From positions 212,875 through 276,874 of the forward strand of contig NZ_JAJSAP010000006.1 of assembly GCF_021729035.1 (NCBI RefSeq): DNA of 64,000 nt. The letters are read 5' to 3'. The stretch is from Microbulbifer sediminum. Its GTDB lineage: Bacteria > Pseudomonadota > Gammaproteobacteria > Pseudomonadales > Cellvibrionaceae. Positions 46,172 to 57,700 of the stretch are shown here, piece by piece. The position numbers and the translations under genes are program-made. How positions within the stretch are numbered: position 1 is the stretch's first letter; the number at the start of each line of letters is the position of its first letter. The notes under the pieces are model-generated. The model did not search any database and was not told the DNA's origin. It saw only the letters and a list, made by a program, of their open reading frames with translations.

Positions 46172-48832
46172 ATGGCTGCAACTAAGCGCAAGCGCACGAA
46201 ATCTTCAAAACAGGCACGACTGCACCGCTGGCTCGTCAGGCTGGGGCTGTTGGCGCTGGTCGGCGCCCTGGCCCTAGCGGGCTATATGGTCTACCTGGAC
46301 ATGCAACTGCGTGAGCGACTCGATAGTCGCCAGTACCAGCTGCCGGCCAGGGTATTTGCACGCCCGCTGGTGCTGCGGGAGGGAATGGCCCTGCGCCCCG
46401 ATGAGCTGATGGCGGAATTCGATGCGCTCTCCTACCGGGAGAAAAAGCCGCTGACAGAGCCTGGCCAGTGGCATCGTGAGGGCATGGCGTTCCGTATCTG
46501 GCGGCGTGACTTCGCCCATGCCGATGGGCGCGAGCCGGCGGCCCAGGTGACGTTCCGCCTGCGCAATGACGAACTCAGCAACCTGCGCGATGAAAATGGC
46601 CAGAAGATTGCCAAGTTTCGCCTGGATGCTGCACCTATAGGCACCCTGCTGGGAGGCGGCGATGATCGCAACCCGGTGCGCTTCGCTGATATTCCCCCGC
46701 TGCTCGCCAACACGCTGATCGCGGTGGAGGATCAGGACTTCCTGCGTCACTTCGGCGTGTCCCCGCGCGGTATTGCGCGGGCCATGATCGCCAATATCAA
46801 GGCCGGTGGTGTGGTTCAGGGGGGGTCGACGATCACCCAGCAGCTGGTCAAGAACATCTTTTTCGACCACAAGCCGAGCCTGCGGCGCAAGATCAATGAA
46901 GCGCTGATGGCGATCCTGATGGAGCTGCATTACGACAAGCCCTATATCCTGCAGGAGTACATCAACGAGGTGTGGCTCGGGCAGCAGGGCAGCCGGGCCA
47001 TTTATGGCTTCGGCCTGGCGGCCGAATTCTATTTCCAGAAGCCGCTGGATACCCTTGAACCCCATGAGATGGCCTTGCTGGTGGGCCTGGCGAAGGGTGC
47101 CTCCTATTACAATCCCTGGCGCCACCCCAAGCGTGCGCTGGAACGCCGCAATACAGTCCTCGATGTGATGATGGAGCAGGGGCTCATCACCGCGGAGGAG
47201 CACAAGGACTACATTTCCCGGCCACTGGATGTGGCCAGTGCCGGGGCCGCGGCACAGAACCCCTACCCGGCGTTTACCGAGCAGTTGCTGGAAGAGCTAC
47301 GCCCCTACTATTCCTATGAAGAGTTGCGCACCGCCGGCTTGCGGATTTATACCTCGCTTTCGCCGTCGATCCAGAAACTGGCGGAGGACGCGGTGAGCGC
47401 CCGTGCCGAGCAGATTGAGAAGGACCGCGGTATCCAGGCGGATTCGCTGCAGGCCGCAACGGTGCTGCTGGATAACAATAGCGGTAATGTCCTGGCGATG
47501 GTGGGTGACCGCCGGCCCCACTATCCGGGGTTCAATCGCGCACTGGAGGCGCGCCGCCAGGTCGGGTCGCTGATCAAGCCAGCGGTGTACCTCACGGCGC
47601 TGGAGCGCCCCCATCAGTACAACCTGGCGACAAGGATTGAAGATGCGCCCATCCGTGTTGAGGGCGACAATGGCGACGTGTGGATGCCGGCCAATTTCGG
47701 TAACAAGAGCCATGGCCCAACGCCGCTGTATCTCGCACTGGCTAAATCCTACAACCAGGCCACTGCCCGTCTGGGACTGGACCTGGGACTGGAGAATGTG
47801 CGCCAGACCATCCGCCGGCTGGGAGTGCAGGCCGACCTGCCACGGGTGCCGGCCCTGTTGTTGGGTGCCGTGGAAATGACCCCGTTTGAGGTTGCGGGCA
47901 TGTACCAGACCATCGCCAATGGCGGCGAGCACGTGGAGCCGCGGACACTGCTGGCGGTGGCCAATGCGGACGGCGAGCAGGTACAGCGCTTCCGCCGCCG
48001 CAGCAACCGCGGTGTGGACGCAGTGCCTGCCTACCTGTTGCGTTATGCCATGGAGCAGACCATGCGCGAGGGTACCGGCAAGAGTGCCATGCGGCGCCTG
48101 CCGGGCAGTGTGGCCTTTGCCGGCAAGACCGGCACCACCAATGACTACCGCGACAGCTGGTTTGCCGGTTTCTCCCCGGACGTGACCGCGGTGGTCTGGC
48201 TGGGCCGCGATGATAATGAACGTACCAGCCTGACCGGTGCCACCGGCGCGCTCACCATCTGGACCGAGATCATGCGCAAGCTGCCGCATCGTCACGGCCG
48301 GGTGGAGCCCCCGCGTGGTGTGGAGTTCAAGCCGGTCAATGAGCGTGGCCAGTATATGAACCCGGAGTATTGCCGGGGCGGCAAGGAGTTGCCGTTTTCC
48401 CATGAAACGCGGCTGGAACCGGCGCCGGAATGTCGCGGTCGCGACCGTTTCCGCTGGTTCCGCGATTTCTTCGGGGATGACCAGGACGACAGCCGCAGGG
48501 ATGATGCCGCCCCGCGCGAGGATATGACCCCGGGCTGGGGCGTGGACCCGGACGAGGAGGACCGGCAGCGGGAACGCGAACGCCAGCTGCAGGAACAATT
48601 ACGCCGGGATGACCAGCGGCAGCAGCCGGGTTGGGAGGAGGAACCACTCCAGCTACCCCGGGATGACGCCTGGCAGGAGGAAGAGCGCCGCGCCGCAGAG
48701 GAGCGGCGGATACTGCAGGAGCGCCTGCAGGAAGAGGAGCGGCGGCGGGAGGAGCTGCGCCGCCGTGGCCAGGAGGGGGTCCCGGTGGAGGAGGCCGAGC
48801 CCTGGCCCGGGGAGGAGGACCAGTGGCCCTGA
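46172..48832 (+). CDS. mrcB: Penicillin-binding protein 1B (bifunctional) with charged C-terminal tail
   Basis: 886 residues. Short basic cytoplasmic start, one membrane helix (about 20-40), a UB2H-like domain, the glycosyltransferase GT51 (EDQDFLRHFGVSPRGIARAM, GGSTITQQLVKN) and the transpeptidase with SxxK (GSLIKP), SYN (AKSYNQAT) and KTG (AGKTGTTN). It polymerises and crosslinks peptidoglycan. After the PBP end (about residue 760) there is a tail of over 120 residues made almost only of Asp, Glu, Arg and Gln, including EERRAAEERRILQERLQEEE, likely a charged helix or disordered. E. coli PBP1b (844) lacks such a tail. ATG 46172 precedes a typical KRKR start, but the ribosome site is not obvious. 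Confidence 0.95.
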   Translation: MAATKRKRTKSSKQARLHRWLVRLGLLALVGALALAGYMVYLDMQLRERLDSRQYQLPARVFARPLVLREGMALRPDELMAEFDALSYREKKPLTEPGQWHREGMAFRIWRRDFAHADGREPAAQVTFRLRNDELSNLRDENGQKIAKFRLDAAPIGTLLGGGDDRNPVRFADIPPLLANTLIAVEDQDFLRHFGVSPRGIARAMIANIKAGGVVQGGSTITQQLVKNIFFDHKPSLRRKINEALMAILMELHYDKPYILQEYINEVWLGQQGSRAIYGFGLAAEFYFQKPLDTLEPHEMALLVGLAKGASYYNPWRHPKRALERRNTVLDVMMEQGLITAEEHKDYISRPLDVASAGAAAQNPYPAFTEQLLEELRPYYSYEELRTAGLRIYTSLSPSIQKLAEDAVSARAEQIEKDRGIQADSLQAATVLLDNNSGNVLAMVGDRRPHYPGFNRALEARRQVGSLIKPAVYLTALERPHQYNLATRIEDAPIRVEGDNGDVWMPANFGNKSHGPTPLYLALAKSYNQATARLGLDLGLENVRQTIRRLGVQADLPRVPALLLGAVEMTPFEVAGMYQTIANGGEHVEPRTLLAVANADGEQVQRFRRRSNRGVDAVPAYLLRYAMEQTMREGTGKSAMRRLPGSVAFAGKTGTTNDYRDSWFAGFSPDVTAVVWLGRDDNERTSLTGATGALTIWTEIMRKLPHRHGRVEPPRGVEFKPVNERGQYMNPEYCRGGKELPFSHETRLEPAPECRGRDRFRWFRDFFGDDQDDSRRDDAAPREDMTPGWGVDPDEEDRQRERERQLQEQLRRDDQRQQPGWEEEPLQLPRDDAWQEEERRAAEERRILQERLQEEERRREELRRRGQEGVPVEEAEPWPGEEDQWP

Positions 48833-48841
48833 CCCACCGGG

Positions 48842-49195
48842 TCAGATGTCGTTGGTCTCCGCCCAGTCTTTTAACTGTTCCAGTACCGCCAGAGAGGAGC
48901 GCCCGAACGGGGTGATCTCGTAGGCTACTGCGATTGGCCGGGTGCTCAGCACCTGGCGGCGCACCAACCCCTGGATTTCCATTTCCTTCAGCCTCTGGTC
49001 CACCATTTTCTTGCTCGCACCACCCAGCTGGCGCGCCAGTTCGTTGAAGCGAACCGGGCCATGCTGCAAGTGCCAGAGAATCGAACCTTTCCACTTCCCG
49101 CCAATAATGCGCATGCCCCGTTCGATCGGGCAGGGCTCCAGGCAGGTGTCTGCTTCGCCGGTGTTAGCGGGGCGTCCGCTTCTGGTTTCACTCAT
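48842..49195 (-). CDS. HxlR-family transcriptional regulator
   Basis: 117 residues, winged helix-turn-helix. The family pattern is clear: CPIERGMRIIGGKWKGSILWHLQHGPVRFNELARQLGGASKKMVDQRLKEME, then VAYEITPFGRSSLAVLEQL. The Cys near residue 22 is the position that acts as a redox sensor in some HxlR regulators such as HypR and YodB, so thiol stress sensing is possible. It is divergent from an NAD(P)H oxidoreductase, the usual target of such regulators. The overlapping control region carries a dyad at 49312-49347. Confidence 0.9.
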   Translation of the reverse strand: MSETRSGRPANTGEADTCLEPCPIERGMRIIGGKWKGSILWHLQHGPVRFNELARQLGGASKKMVDQRLKEMEIQGLVRRQVLSTRPIAVAYEITPFGRSSLAVLEQLKDWAETNDI

Positions 49196-49311
49196 TGGTC
49201 ACATTACCGTTTGGACTCGGCCGGGCGGCTCCCTTCAACCACTGGCGGCCAATACAGGCTGCGGGCGGTCGAGGTGCGGCCACGCCAGCGCTCCCTGTGG
49301 TTACAAAAAGT

Positions 49312-49347
49312 ATACTGGTTGACAGTGGTAACCTAAGGTAACAGTAT
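49312..49347 (+). promoter_or_regulatory. Promoter with embedded dyad, HxlR/MdaB divergent region
   Basis: TTGACA (49319-49324) is a consensus -35 box; 17 bases on is CAGTAT (49342-49347), a modest -10. An imperfect inverted repeat ATACTGGTT ... AACAGTAT (49312-49320 and 49340-49347) brackets the pair, and GGTAAC occurs twice between. This is a natural position for the HxlR regulator to bind and control the oxidoreductase. Confidence 0.5.
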
Positions 49348-49387
49348 TCCGCCCGCTTATCCATTCACTGTATTTGCGGAGTCACGA

Positions 49388-50017
49388 GTGAACCTCTTCA
49401 TCATCAATACCCACCAGTACTATCCCTTCTCAGAGGGCAAGCTGAACGCTGCCATGGTCGAGATCGCCAGGGAAGAAGCCGAAGCCGCCGGCCACGCGGT
49501 CAGAGTCACCACCATGCAGGATGCCTATGACGTGGAGGGGGAGCTGGAAAAGCACGAGTGGGCTGACGTCATCCTGTTGCAGACCCCGGTCAACTGGATG
49601 GGCGTGCCCTGGCCCTTCAAGAAATATATGGACGAGGTCTATACCGCCGGCATGTCCGGGCGGCTCTGCGCGGGCGATGGCCGGCACCGTGACCAGCCTG
49701 AAAAGCAGTATGGCACCGGTGGTGTGCTGGGCGACAAGCGTTACATGCTCTCACTGACCTTCAACGCGCCGGCGGATGCGTTCGGGGACAGGGATCAGTT
49801 TCTGTTCCAGGGGCGTAGTGTCGACGATCTGTTTATGCCCGCTCATATGAATTTCCGCTTTTTCAACATGTCCCCACTGGAGACATTTGTCTGCTATGAC
49901 GTGATGAAAAACCCCGATACCGAGAACGACAAGCTGCGTTTTCGTGCGCACCTGCGCAAACACCTCAATCTGGACGGCGCTGCGCGGGAGAGCGGTGCAG
50001 CCTTAGAGAGCCAATAA
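49388..50017 (+). CDS. mdaB: MdaB/KefF-type NAD(P)H-dependent oxidoreductase
   Basis: 209 residues, flavodoxin-like fold. [19 protein letters not shown] (FMN phosphate loop), [30 protein letters not shown] and [24 protein letters not shown] follow MdaB, an FAD-dependent quinone reductase that makes two-electron reduced quinols. GTG start with GGAG 8 bases upstream. Probably controlled by the divergent HxlR regulator in response to quinone or electrophile stress. Confidence 0.85.
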   Translation: MNLFIINTHQYYPFSEGKLNAAMVEIAREEAEAAGHAVRVTTMQDAYDVEGELEKHEWADVILLQTPVNWMGVPWPFKKYMDEVYTAGMSGRLCAGDGRHRDQPEKQYGTGGVLGDKRYMLSLTFNAPADAFGDRDQFLFQGRSVDDLFMPAHMNFRFFNMSPLETFVCYDVMKNPDTENDKLRFRAHLRKHLNLDGAARESGAALESQ

Positions 50018-50021
50018 GTCA

Positions 50022-50066
50022 GGATAGGGAATCAGGGCGTTCCCTCTGTCGTGCTATTCCCTGTCC
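50022..50066 (+). terminator. Hairpin after mdaB
   Basis: An 11-bp stem with one G-U pair (GGATAGGGAAT / ATTCCCTGTCC) begins 4 bases after the mdaB stop, with a 23-base loop. It is a plausible but weak terminator without a T-run. Confidence 0.3.
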
Positions 50067-50239
50067 CCGAACAGACATTTGCAGCAGCCCTGGTGCCTTG
50101 CCGTTTACCTCCGGGACGCTTCCCGCGTTCTCGGACGTGGAGATACTCCCCACGATCACTTTGTCATTGGGCAGCGATCTGCCCGGAATTGGGGCTGGCA
50201 GTGAATAGCCGGCTGCGCCTCAATGGTGGCCTGGCTGGG

Positions 50240-50295
50240 GGCCGCTGAGCATATGGCCAGCGGCCACTGCCCCGTCGCGAATCGACGTGACGGGG
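50240..50295. terminator. Two adjacent hairpins between mdaB and hemB
   Basis: GGCCGCTG / CAGCGGCC (50240-50247 and 50258-50265) and CCCCGTC / GACGGGG (50270-50276 and 50289-50295) stand in tandem just beyond the hemB stop in a convergent gap. They could act as a two-way terminator. The rest of 50067-50239 holds no recognisable gene. Confidence 0.4.
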
Positions 50296-50305
50296 GCGTG
50301 GCAGG

Positions 50306-51838
<1,533 letters not shown>

Positions 51839-51866
51839 CGGCACTGCCGCCAGGCGAGCCCCGGTT

Positions 51867-53156
51867 TCAGCTGCCGGCAATAGAAGCCAGCACCCGGCGG
51901 GCGGCAGCGATCGTATACTCGATGTCTTCACTGCTGTGGGCGGCGGACATGAATCCGGCCTCGAAGGATGCCGGGGCCAGGTATACCCCTTCGTCCAGCA
52001 TGCCGTGGAAGAAACGGTTGAACTGCTCGTTATTGCAGGCCATGACCTGCTGGTAGTTGGTCACCCGGGGTTCGTCGGTGAAGAAGAAGCCGAACATGCT
52101 GCCGGCCCGGTTGGCAGACATGGGTATCCCCGCTTCCTTCGCAGCTTCCAGGATCCCGTTAACCAGCGTTTCCGTCCGCTCGTTCAGCTGCTCGTAAAGC
52201 CCGGGTTCCTGTACCAGGCGCAGGGTCTCCAGGCCCGCCACCATACCGACCGGATTACCGGACAGGGTGCCGGCCTGGTAGATCGGCCCCAGGGGCGCGA
52301 TCTGTTCCATGATCTTCCGTTTGCCGCCGAAGGCACCTACCGGCATGCCGCCGCCGATGACCTTGCCCAGTGTGGTGATATCTGCCTCGATACCGTAATG
52401 ACCCTGCGCGCCGGTCAGGCTGACGCGGAATCCGGTCATCACTTCATCGAGGATCAGCAGCGCGCCGTGCTGGTCACACACCTCCCGCAGGGTTTCGAGG
52501 AAGCCGGGTACCGGTGGCACACAGTTCATATTGCCTGCCACCGGCTCGACGATGATGCAGGCAATCTGGTCGCCGATTTCAGCAAAGCACTGTTTTACCG
52601 ATTCCGGGTCGTTGTAATTCAGGGTGATGGTGTGGTCCGCGAGGGAGGCAGGCACGCCGGGGGAGGAGGGTACGCCCATGGTCAGGGCGCCGGAGCCGGC
52701 CTTGACCAGCAGGGAGTCGGAGTGTCCGTGGTAGCAGCCCTCGAACTTCACGATCTTGTCGCGGCCGGTATAGCCGCGGGCCAGCCGGATAGCGCTCATG
52801 GTGGCCTCGGTGCCGGAATTCACGAAGCGCACCAGATCCATGTTTGGCCACAGGCGGCACAGCTCTTCTGCCAGTTCTGTCTCCAGCTCGGTAGGGGCCC
52901 CGAAGCTGAGGCCGGACTGGGCCTGCTCCACCACGGCCTCAATGACCTCCGGCCGCGCGTGCCCCAGCACCATGGGCCCCCAGGATTGCACGTAATCGAC
53001 ATAGCGCTTGCCGTCTGCATCGAACAGGTAGGCGCCCTCGGCGCGTTCGATAAACAGCGGTGTGCCACCGACCGCGCGGAAGGCGCGCACCGGCGAATTG
53101 ACGCCACCGGGAATGAATTGCTGGGCTTCGGCAAAGAGTTGCTCGGATTTGCTCAT
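51867..53156 (-). CDS. hemL: Glutamate-1-semialdehyde 2,1-aminomutase
   Basis: 429 residues, class III aminotransferase. Motifs: [90 protein letters not shown] and the PLP Lys in [21 protein letters not shown]. It forms ALA from glutamate-1-semialdehyde in the C5 route. Lies downstream of thiD and hemJ on the same strand. Confidence 0.97.
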   Translation of the reverse strand: MSKSEQLFAEAQQFIPGGVNSPVRAFRAVGGTPLFIERAEGAYLFDADGKRYVDYVQSWGPMVLGHARPEVIEAVVEQAQSGLSFGAPTELETELAEELCRLWPNMDLVRFVNSGTEATMSAIRLARGYTGRDKIVKFEGCYHGHSDSLLVKAGSGALTMGVPSSPGVPASLADHTITLNYNDPESVKQCFAEIGDQIACIIVEPVAGNMNCVPPVPGFLETLREVCDQHGALLILDEVMTGFRVSLTGAQGHYGIEADITTLGKVIGGGMPVGAFGGKRKIMEQIAPLGPIYQAGTLSGNPVGMVAGLETLRLVQEPGLYEQLNERTETLVNGILEAAKEAGIPMSANRAGSMFGFFFTDEPRVTNYQQVMACNNEQFNRFFHGMLDEGVYLAPASFEAGFMSAAHSSEDIEYTIAAARRVLASIAGS

Positions 53157-53289
53157 ATCGATTTGCGGCCTTGCTGATTGGCTGAAAATTTGGCGGGTAT
53201 TATCCGGATGGGCGACGACAGGAGCAAATAGCGCAAGGGGTTGCGATGGCCGCCATGGGACGCCCGCAAAGGGTGTTCCCCTCGGCGCT

Positions 53290-54078
53290 TTAGCGCTTGG
53301 TCCAGAACAGGCGGTTTGGCACCGGGCGACCCATACCCAGCCGCCGGCTATCGGCGATAGCGCTCCAGGTGAACTGCTGGCTGCGGCTAACGGCCTCGAT
53401 GACCGTGAGACCGTGGGCTATATGGCAGGCGATGGCAGTGGCGAGCGTGCCACAGGTGCCATAGGCGGCCGGCGGCAGGCGCCGCCAGAGGAATTGGCGC
53501 ATCAGGCCCCGTTCATCGTAAAGCCGATTCTCCAGCTGCTGGTCTGCAGCGGGTACGCCGGTGAGCAGCAGGTAGCGGCAGCCGCTTTCCAGCAGTTCCT
53601 GGGCCTGGGCATCGAGTACGTCGGCCTCCACTGCCATGGCCCGGGCCTCGCGGCGGTTGGGGCAGACCATGGTGGCGAACGGCAGCAGGAGCGAGGTCAT
53701 CGCCTCCCACAGCGGGGGTGCCAGCATGCTCTCCTTGTCGGACAGGGTGGCATCCGGGTCGATCACAATGGGGATGTGCGGGTAGTCGGCCAATACGCTG
53801 TGGAGGGCGCGGACGTTTTCCACCGATCCCAGGTAGCCGATCTTGATCGCCGCGACCGGGAGATCCTCGAGCACCGCCCGGGCCTGTTCCACCAGCAGGG
53901 TGTCCTCTACCGGTGCCACGCCCTGGAGCTCGCCGGTATCACAGACACTGATTGCGGATACCGCGGACGTGCAGTGGCAGCCCAGGCTCACCGCTGTCTC
54001 GGTGTCCGCGGTAATGCCCGCACTACCACTGGGGTCGTGGTGGGTGATGGTCAGTATGATGGGTTGGCGTGTATCCAT
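53290..54078 (-). CDS. thiD: Hydroxymethylpyrimidine (phosphate) kinase, ThiD-like
   Basis: 262 residues, ribokinase fold. [23 protein letters not shown] matches the ThiD substrate region (usually HDPSGGAG-QAD), [12 protein letters not shown] and MVCPNRREA follow. The anion-hole motif reads [12 protein letters not shown] (C209), where typical ThiD enzymes have GSGCTLAS or GTGCTL: Gly and Cys are exchanged. The protein otherwise resembles the Pseudomonas ThiD near hemL. It should phosphorylate HMP and HMP-P for thiamine, but the shifted Cys makes activity worth testing. It lies between hemJ and hemL. Confidence 0.82.
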   Translation of the reverse strand: MDTRQPIILTITHHDPSGSAGITADTETAVSLGCHCTSAVSAISVCDTGELQGVAPVEDTLLVEQARAVLEDLPVAAIKIGYLGSVENVRALHSVLADYPHIPIVIDPDATLSDKESMLAPPLWEAMTSLLLPFATMVCPNRREARAMAVEADVLDAQAQELLESGCRYLLLTGVPAADQQLENRLYDERGLMRQFLWRRLPPAAYGTCGTLATAIACHIAHGLTVIEAVSRSQQFTWSAIADSRRLGMGRPVPNRLFWTKR

Positions 54079-54170
54079 TTCCTGTCGGGTACGCTATCGG
54101 GGCATTGGGCTCGACCAGAGATTTCCTAATTCTAGTTGTTATCTGGCGGCGAGCCCGAGTGATCCGGTGC

Positions 54171-54593
54171 CTAAAAGGGCCGCACGACCGCCAGAATCAC
54201 GATCGCCACCAGCACCAACACCGGCACCTCATTAAAAATACGGAAATAGCGCCCGGATTTGGTCACGGTGCCTGCAGCAAACTGGCGCACGTAGGCGCCG
54301 CACATATGGTGGTAGCCGATCAGCAGCACCACCAGCAACAGTTTGGCGTGAAGCCAGCCGGCACTCTTGTAGTAATCGACGTTGAAGGTGATCAGCCAGC
54401 CGCCCAGCAGGATGGTGGCGATCATCGATGGCATGCCTATGCCCCGGTAAAGGCGGCGTTCCATAATGCAGAAGCGGTCCCGGCTGGTGGCGTCGGTGGC
54501 GTCCCGGTGGTAGACAAACAGGCGCGGCAGGTAGAAGAGCACAGCGAACCAGCAGACCATGGCCACAATATGGAAGGCTTTGACCCAGAGCAT
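54171..54593 (-). CDS. hemJ: Protoporphyrinogen oxidase HemJ
   Basis: 140 residues, four membrane helices. HemJ pattern: LWVKAFHIVAMVCWFAVLFYLPRLFVYH with the conserved His, ERRLYRGIGMPSMIATILLGGWL and GWLHAKLLLVVLLIGYHHMCG with the essential Lys. It oxidises protoporphyrinogen IX to protoporphyrin IX in bacteria lacking HemG/HemY. Co-directional with hemL and thiD; the trio may share transcripts. Confidence 0.9.
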   Translation of the reverse strand: MLWVKAFHIVAMVCWFAVLFYLPRLFVYHRDATDATSRDRFCIMERRLYRGIGMPSMIATILLGGWLITFNVDYYKSAGWLHAKLLLVVLLIGYHHMCGAYVRQFAAGTVTKSGRYFRIFNEVPVLVLVAIVILAVVRPF

Positions 54594-54650
54594 TGCGTAT
54601 TCCTTGTTGTTGTCGTTCTCGCGATCACACCGGCCCCGCTGGGGGCAGGA

Positions 54651-56480
54651 TCACTTGCGGTAAAAGTTGTCGATATCTGCCGGCAGGATAATGCCCGCGG
54701 CGTCATTGTCCAGTGTGCCGGCGTGGCCACGTGCAATGTAGAGAGCGTCTGCCTTGCTGGTTTCCAGTTCCTGCTGTGCCTCCAGCAGCGTACTGCGCCA
54801 ATTGAGGCTGGCGAGGGCAAAACGCTCCCCCGGTAGTTTCAGCAGGTCTACCGGCGGTTCCGCGGCTTCATCACTACTGTCTTCCTGCGGGCCACGCTGC
54901 GCCGGCGCCTCGCCCCTCTTTTCCTCTACCCGCTGCAGGAAGCTGGCGAGGTCGGCTGCCCGCAGCAGCTGGTGGGCCGGTTCCTCCGACAGCTCCACCA
55001 GTACCCACAGCGGGTGTCGCTGGATCAGTCGCTCGGCGTCGGCGCGACTGACCTTTTGGGGCGATACCACGAAACGCCGCTCCATCACGCTTGCGACCCC
55101 CACCCGGCTGAGCATCTGCGCGCGCCAGCTGGGCGTGCCGCTTTTATCCAGTGCCCGCAATGTTTCCTGGAAGATGCCCTGGGAGGCGAAGAAGTAGCGG
55201 CTCACCAGGCAGGCAACCACGATCATCATCATGCCGGGAAACAGCACGTTCGGGTTGTACGTCAGCTCCAGGATTGCCAGTAGCGCCGCGAGCGGCGCAT
55301 CCAGCAGTGCGGCCATCATTGCCGCCATGCCCACCATGGCGTAGAAGCCCGGGCTGGCGGTGTACTCGTCCAGCCACAGGTTGGCGAGGCTGCCGGCAAT
55401 CCCCCCCAGGCAGGCGCCCAGGAACAGGCTCGGGCCGATCACGCCCCCGGGGATACCGAGCCCGGAGGCAAAGGCCGTCGCCACCAGTTTCGCCGCCACG
55501 ATCACCAGCAGGGAGCCGAGGGCGATTTCCCCCAGCATTGCCAGCTCCAGAGTGTCGTAACCGGCACCGAGTATTTCCGGCACCCATATGCCGAGTGTGC
55601 CGGTCACCAGCCCGACCGCGAGGAAGCGCAACAGCGGTGCACGGCGTTGCATGGGCACCAAGTGCCGTTGGGCGCGAATGAACAGGGCCGCCAGGGTGCC
55701 GATCACAACAGCGCAGAGTACCAGCACCGGGAGTTCGGCCAGGGTGCTCAGTTGGATTGAGGGGACATTGAAGGCCGGCTGGCTGCCGAACGCCAGCTGG
55801 GTAATGGCGCTGCCGATGGCTGCGGCGAGGATCACCGGCAGGAAACCCACAACCGAGTACTCCAGCATCACCACCTCCATGGCGAACACCACGCCTGCAA
55901 GGGGCGTATTGAAGGAGGCGGCAATCGCGGCAGCCACACCGCAGGCCAGCAGGCTGCGCACCGAGTTGTTGGGCAGCTTCAGCTTGCGTCCCAGCCAGCT
56001 GCCGCTGGCAGCGCCCAGGTGGACCGCGGGACCTTCGCGACCCACGGACTGGCCGCTCACCAGTGCGATTGCACCGGCGAAAAACTGCAGCACGGCATTG
56101 GCCAGGGGCATATTGGCCTGGTGGTTGTGCAGCCTGTCGACGACATGGACCACGCCGACCAGCCGCACACTGGGATTCAGCAGGTGATATATCGCCGCGA
56201 GGAGCAGTGCGCCGAGCACGGGCAGGCCAAAACGCCACTGGACCGGGAGCCCTTCATAGCGCTCCGGTATGGTCAGGAACAGTTCGGCGGGGATTTCACT
56301 CAGCAGGCGGAAGGCGACCGTCACAGCGCCCGCCAGGATACCGGTCAGCAAGGCCATGGCCAGTAGCGGCGCCAGGGCTTCCTGTGATGAGAGCTGCAGA
56401 CGCCATCTCTCCAGTCCCCGCTCGCGCAGGGGCCATGTGGGCGTCTTCTTTGAACCTGTGGGGCGGGCTTTCGTGGGCAC
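54651..56480 (-). CDS. ClC-family chloride channel/transporter with C-terminal CBS region
   Basis: 609 residues. ClC selectivity motifs appear as [36 protein letters not shown] and a late Tyr/Asn segment, with [21 protein letters not shown] between. The Glu of GREGP is the gating glutamate. A C-terminal soluble part (430-609) has CBS-like segments interrupted by a Glu/Gln-rich linker. The GTG at 56480 is chosen because AAAGGA sits 7 bases upstream; a longer ATG frame to 56552 would run into the argC promoter. Ion choice (channel or H+/Cl- exchanger) cannot be read with confidence. Confidence 0.88.
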   Translation of the reverse strand: MPTKARPTGSKKTPTWPLRERGLERWRLQLSSQEALAPLLAMALLTGILAGAVTVAFRLLSEIPAELFLTIPERYEGLPVQWRFGLPVLGALLLAAIYHLLNPSVRLVGVVHVVDRLHNHQANMPLANAVLQFFAGAIALVSGQSVGREGPAVHLGAASGSWLGRKLKLPNNSVRSLLACGVAAAIAASFNTPLAGVVFAMEVVMLEYSVVGFLPVILAAAIGSAITQLAFGSQPAFNVPSIQLSTLAELPVLVLCAVVIGTLAALFIRAQRHLVPMQRRAPLLRFLAVGLVTGTLGIWVPEILGAGYDTLELAMLGEIALGSLLVIVAAKLVATAFASGLGIPGGVIGPSLFLGACLGGIAGSLANLWLDEYTASPGFYAMVGMAAMMAALLDAPLAALLAILELTYNPNVLFPGMMMIVVACLVSRYFFASQGIFQETLRALDKSGTPSWRAQMLSRVGVASVMERRFVVSPQKVSRADAERLIQRHPLWVLVELSEEPAHQLLRAADLASFLQRVEEKRGEAPAQRGPQEDSSDEAAEPPVDLLKLPGERFALASLNWRSTLLEAQQELETSKADALYIARGHAGTLDNDAAGIILPADIDNFYRK

Positions 56481-56504
56481 CGTGCGTCCTTTCCCGTTAG
56501 TGGC

Positions 56505-56533
56505 TTGTGGTAGAGTGCAGCCTCCATTATACA
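56505..56533 (+). promoter_or_regulatory. Candidate argC promoter
   Basis: TTGTGG (56505-56510) and TATACA (56528-56533) with a 17-base spacer lie 60 bases ahead of the argC GTG, in the 112-base divergent gap. No clear ArgR box is seen. Confidence 0.4.
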
Positions 56534-56592
56534 GACCGCGCCGGCGGTACATGGGTGAGCCGGATACGGATATAGCAGCGAGGAGTGAGACA

Positions 56593-57639
56593 GTGATTAA
56601 AGTAGCCATCGTCGGCGGGACAGGATATACGGGAGTGGAGCTGCTGCGACTGCTGGCGTTGCACCCGCAGGCGAGTCTGGCCGTTATCACATCGCGGGCC
56701 CTGGCGGGCCAGCCGGTGGCGGAACTTTTCCCCAGCTTGCGGGGTCACTGTGACCTGGCTTTCTGTGCACCGGACCTGGAACAGCTGGCGTCCTGCGACC
56801 TGGTGTTTTTCGCCACACCCCATGGTGTGGCGCAGGCTCAGGTGCCGGCGCTGGTGGAGCGCGGGGTGCGGGTTGTGGACCTGTCGGCGGATTTCCGCCT
56901 GCGCGACATTGCCACCTGGGAGCGCTGGTACGGCCAGCCGCACGCTGCGCCGGAGCTGGCCGCACGGGCGGTTTACGGCCTGCCGGAGGTGAATCGTGAG
57001 CAGATCGCCGGAGCGCAGCTGGTCGCCTGCCCGGGTTGCTACCCGACCGCAATCCAGCTCGGCTGGATCCCGCTGCTGGAGCGGGGGCTGGTGGAGCCTG
57101 AACACCTGGTCGCCAGTGCGGCGAGCGGCGCCACGGGTGCGGGCCGGCAGGGGAAGACAGAGCTGCTGCTGGCTGAGAACAATGACAGCTTCCGGGCCTA
57201 TGCGTCCGGGGGGCACCGCCATCTGCCGGAGATCGAGCAGGGGTTACGCCGGGTGCAGGCCGGGGGCAGCCCCGAGCCGCGGGTGACTTTCGTCCCGCAC
57301 CTGCTGCCAATGGTCCGGGGTATTCATGCGACCCTCTTCGCGCGGCTGAGTGGGGATGCTGAGCTGGCTGCACTGCAGGAACACTATGAGCAGCGCTATG
57401 CCGATGAGCCATTTGTTGACGTAATGCCGCTCGGCAGTCACCCGCAGACTCGCAGTGTGAGGGGCTCCAATATGTGCCGTATCGCCCTCGCCAGGCCGGA
57501 AGAGCGGGATACGGTGGTGGTTATGTCGGTAATCGACAATCTCGCCAAGGGGGCTTCGGCCCAGGCCATCCAGAATATGAATATTATGTTTGGCCTGAAT
57601 GAGAACCTCGGACTGGAGAGCCCGGCGCTGCTGCCTTAG
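56593..57639 (+). CDS. argC: N-acetyl-gamma-glutamyl-phosphate reductase
   Basis: 348 residues. NADP-binding [30 protein letters not shown], the catalytic Cys in [15 protein letters not shown] and [17 protein letters not shown] with the active-site His. It reduces N-acetylglutamyl-phosphate in arginine synthesis. GTG start with GAGGAG 9 bases upstream. The gene opens a rightward run of genes matching P. aeruginosa order up to tyrS. Confidence 0.96.
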   Translation: MIKVAIVGGTGYTGVELLRLLALHPQASLAVITSRALAGQPVAELFPSLRGHCDLAFCAPDLEQLASCDLVFFATPHGVAQAQVPALVERGVRVVDLSADFRLRDIATWERWYGQPHAAPELAARAVYGLPEVNREQIAGAQLVACPGCYPTAIQLGWIPLLERGLVEPEHLVASAASGATGAGRQGKTELLLAENNDSFRAYASGGHRHLPEIEQGLRRVQAGGSPEPRVTFVPHLLPMVRGIHATLFARLSGDAELAALQEHYEQRYADEPFVDVMPLGSHPQTRSVRGSNMCRIALARPEERDTVVVMSVIDNLAKGASAQAIQNMNIMFGLNENLGLESPALLP

Positions 57640-57700
57640 AATCGTCAAATTCAACAGGCTCATCAATCACGATTAGTGAGATAAGAACACAACGGATGTC

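Noticed and set aside
47297..48598. 433-codon frame opposite mrcB
   Set aside because: Antisense shadow of PBP1b with no motifs.
48690..48790. Tandem repeat in the mrcB 3' end
   Set aside because: GAG/CGC-rich coding low complexity, not exact repeats; it is in frame and part of the protein tail.
51936..53177. 413-codon frame opposite hemL
   Set aside because: Antisense shadow; the minus-strand frame has every hemL motif.
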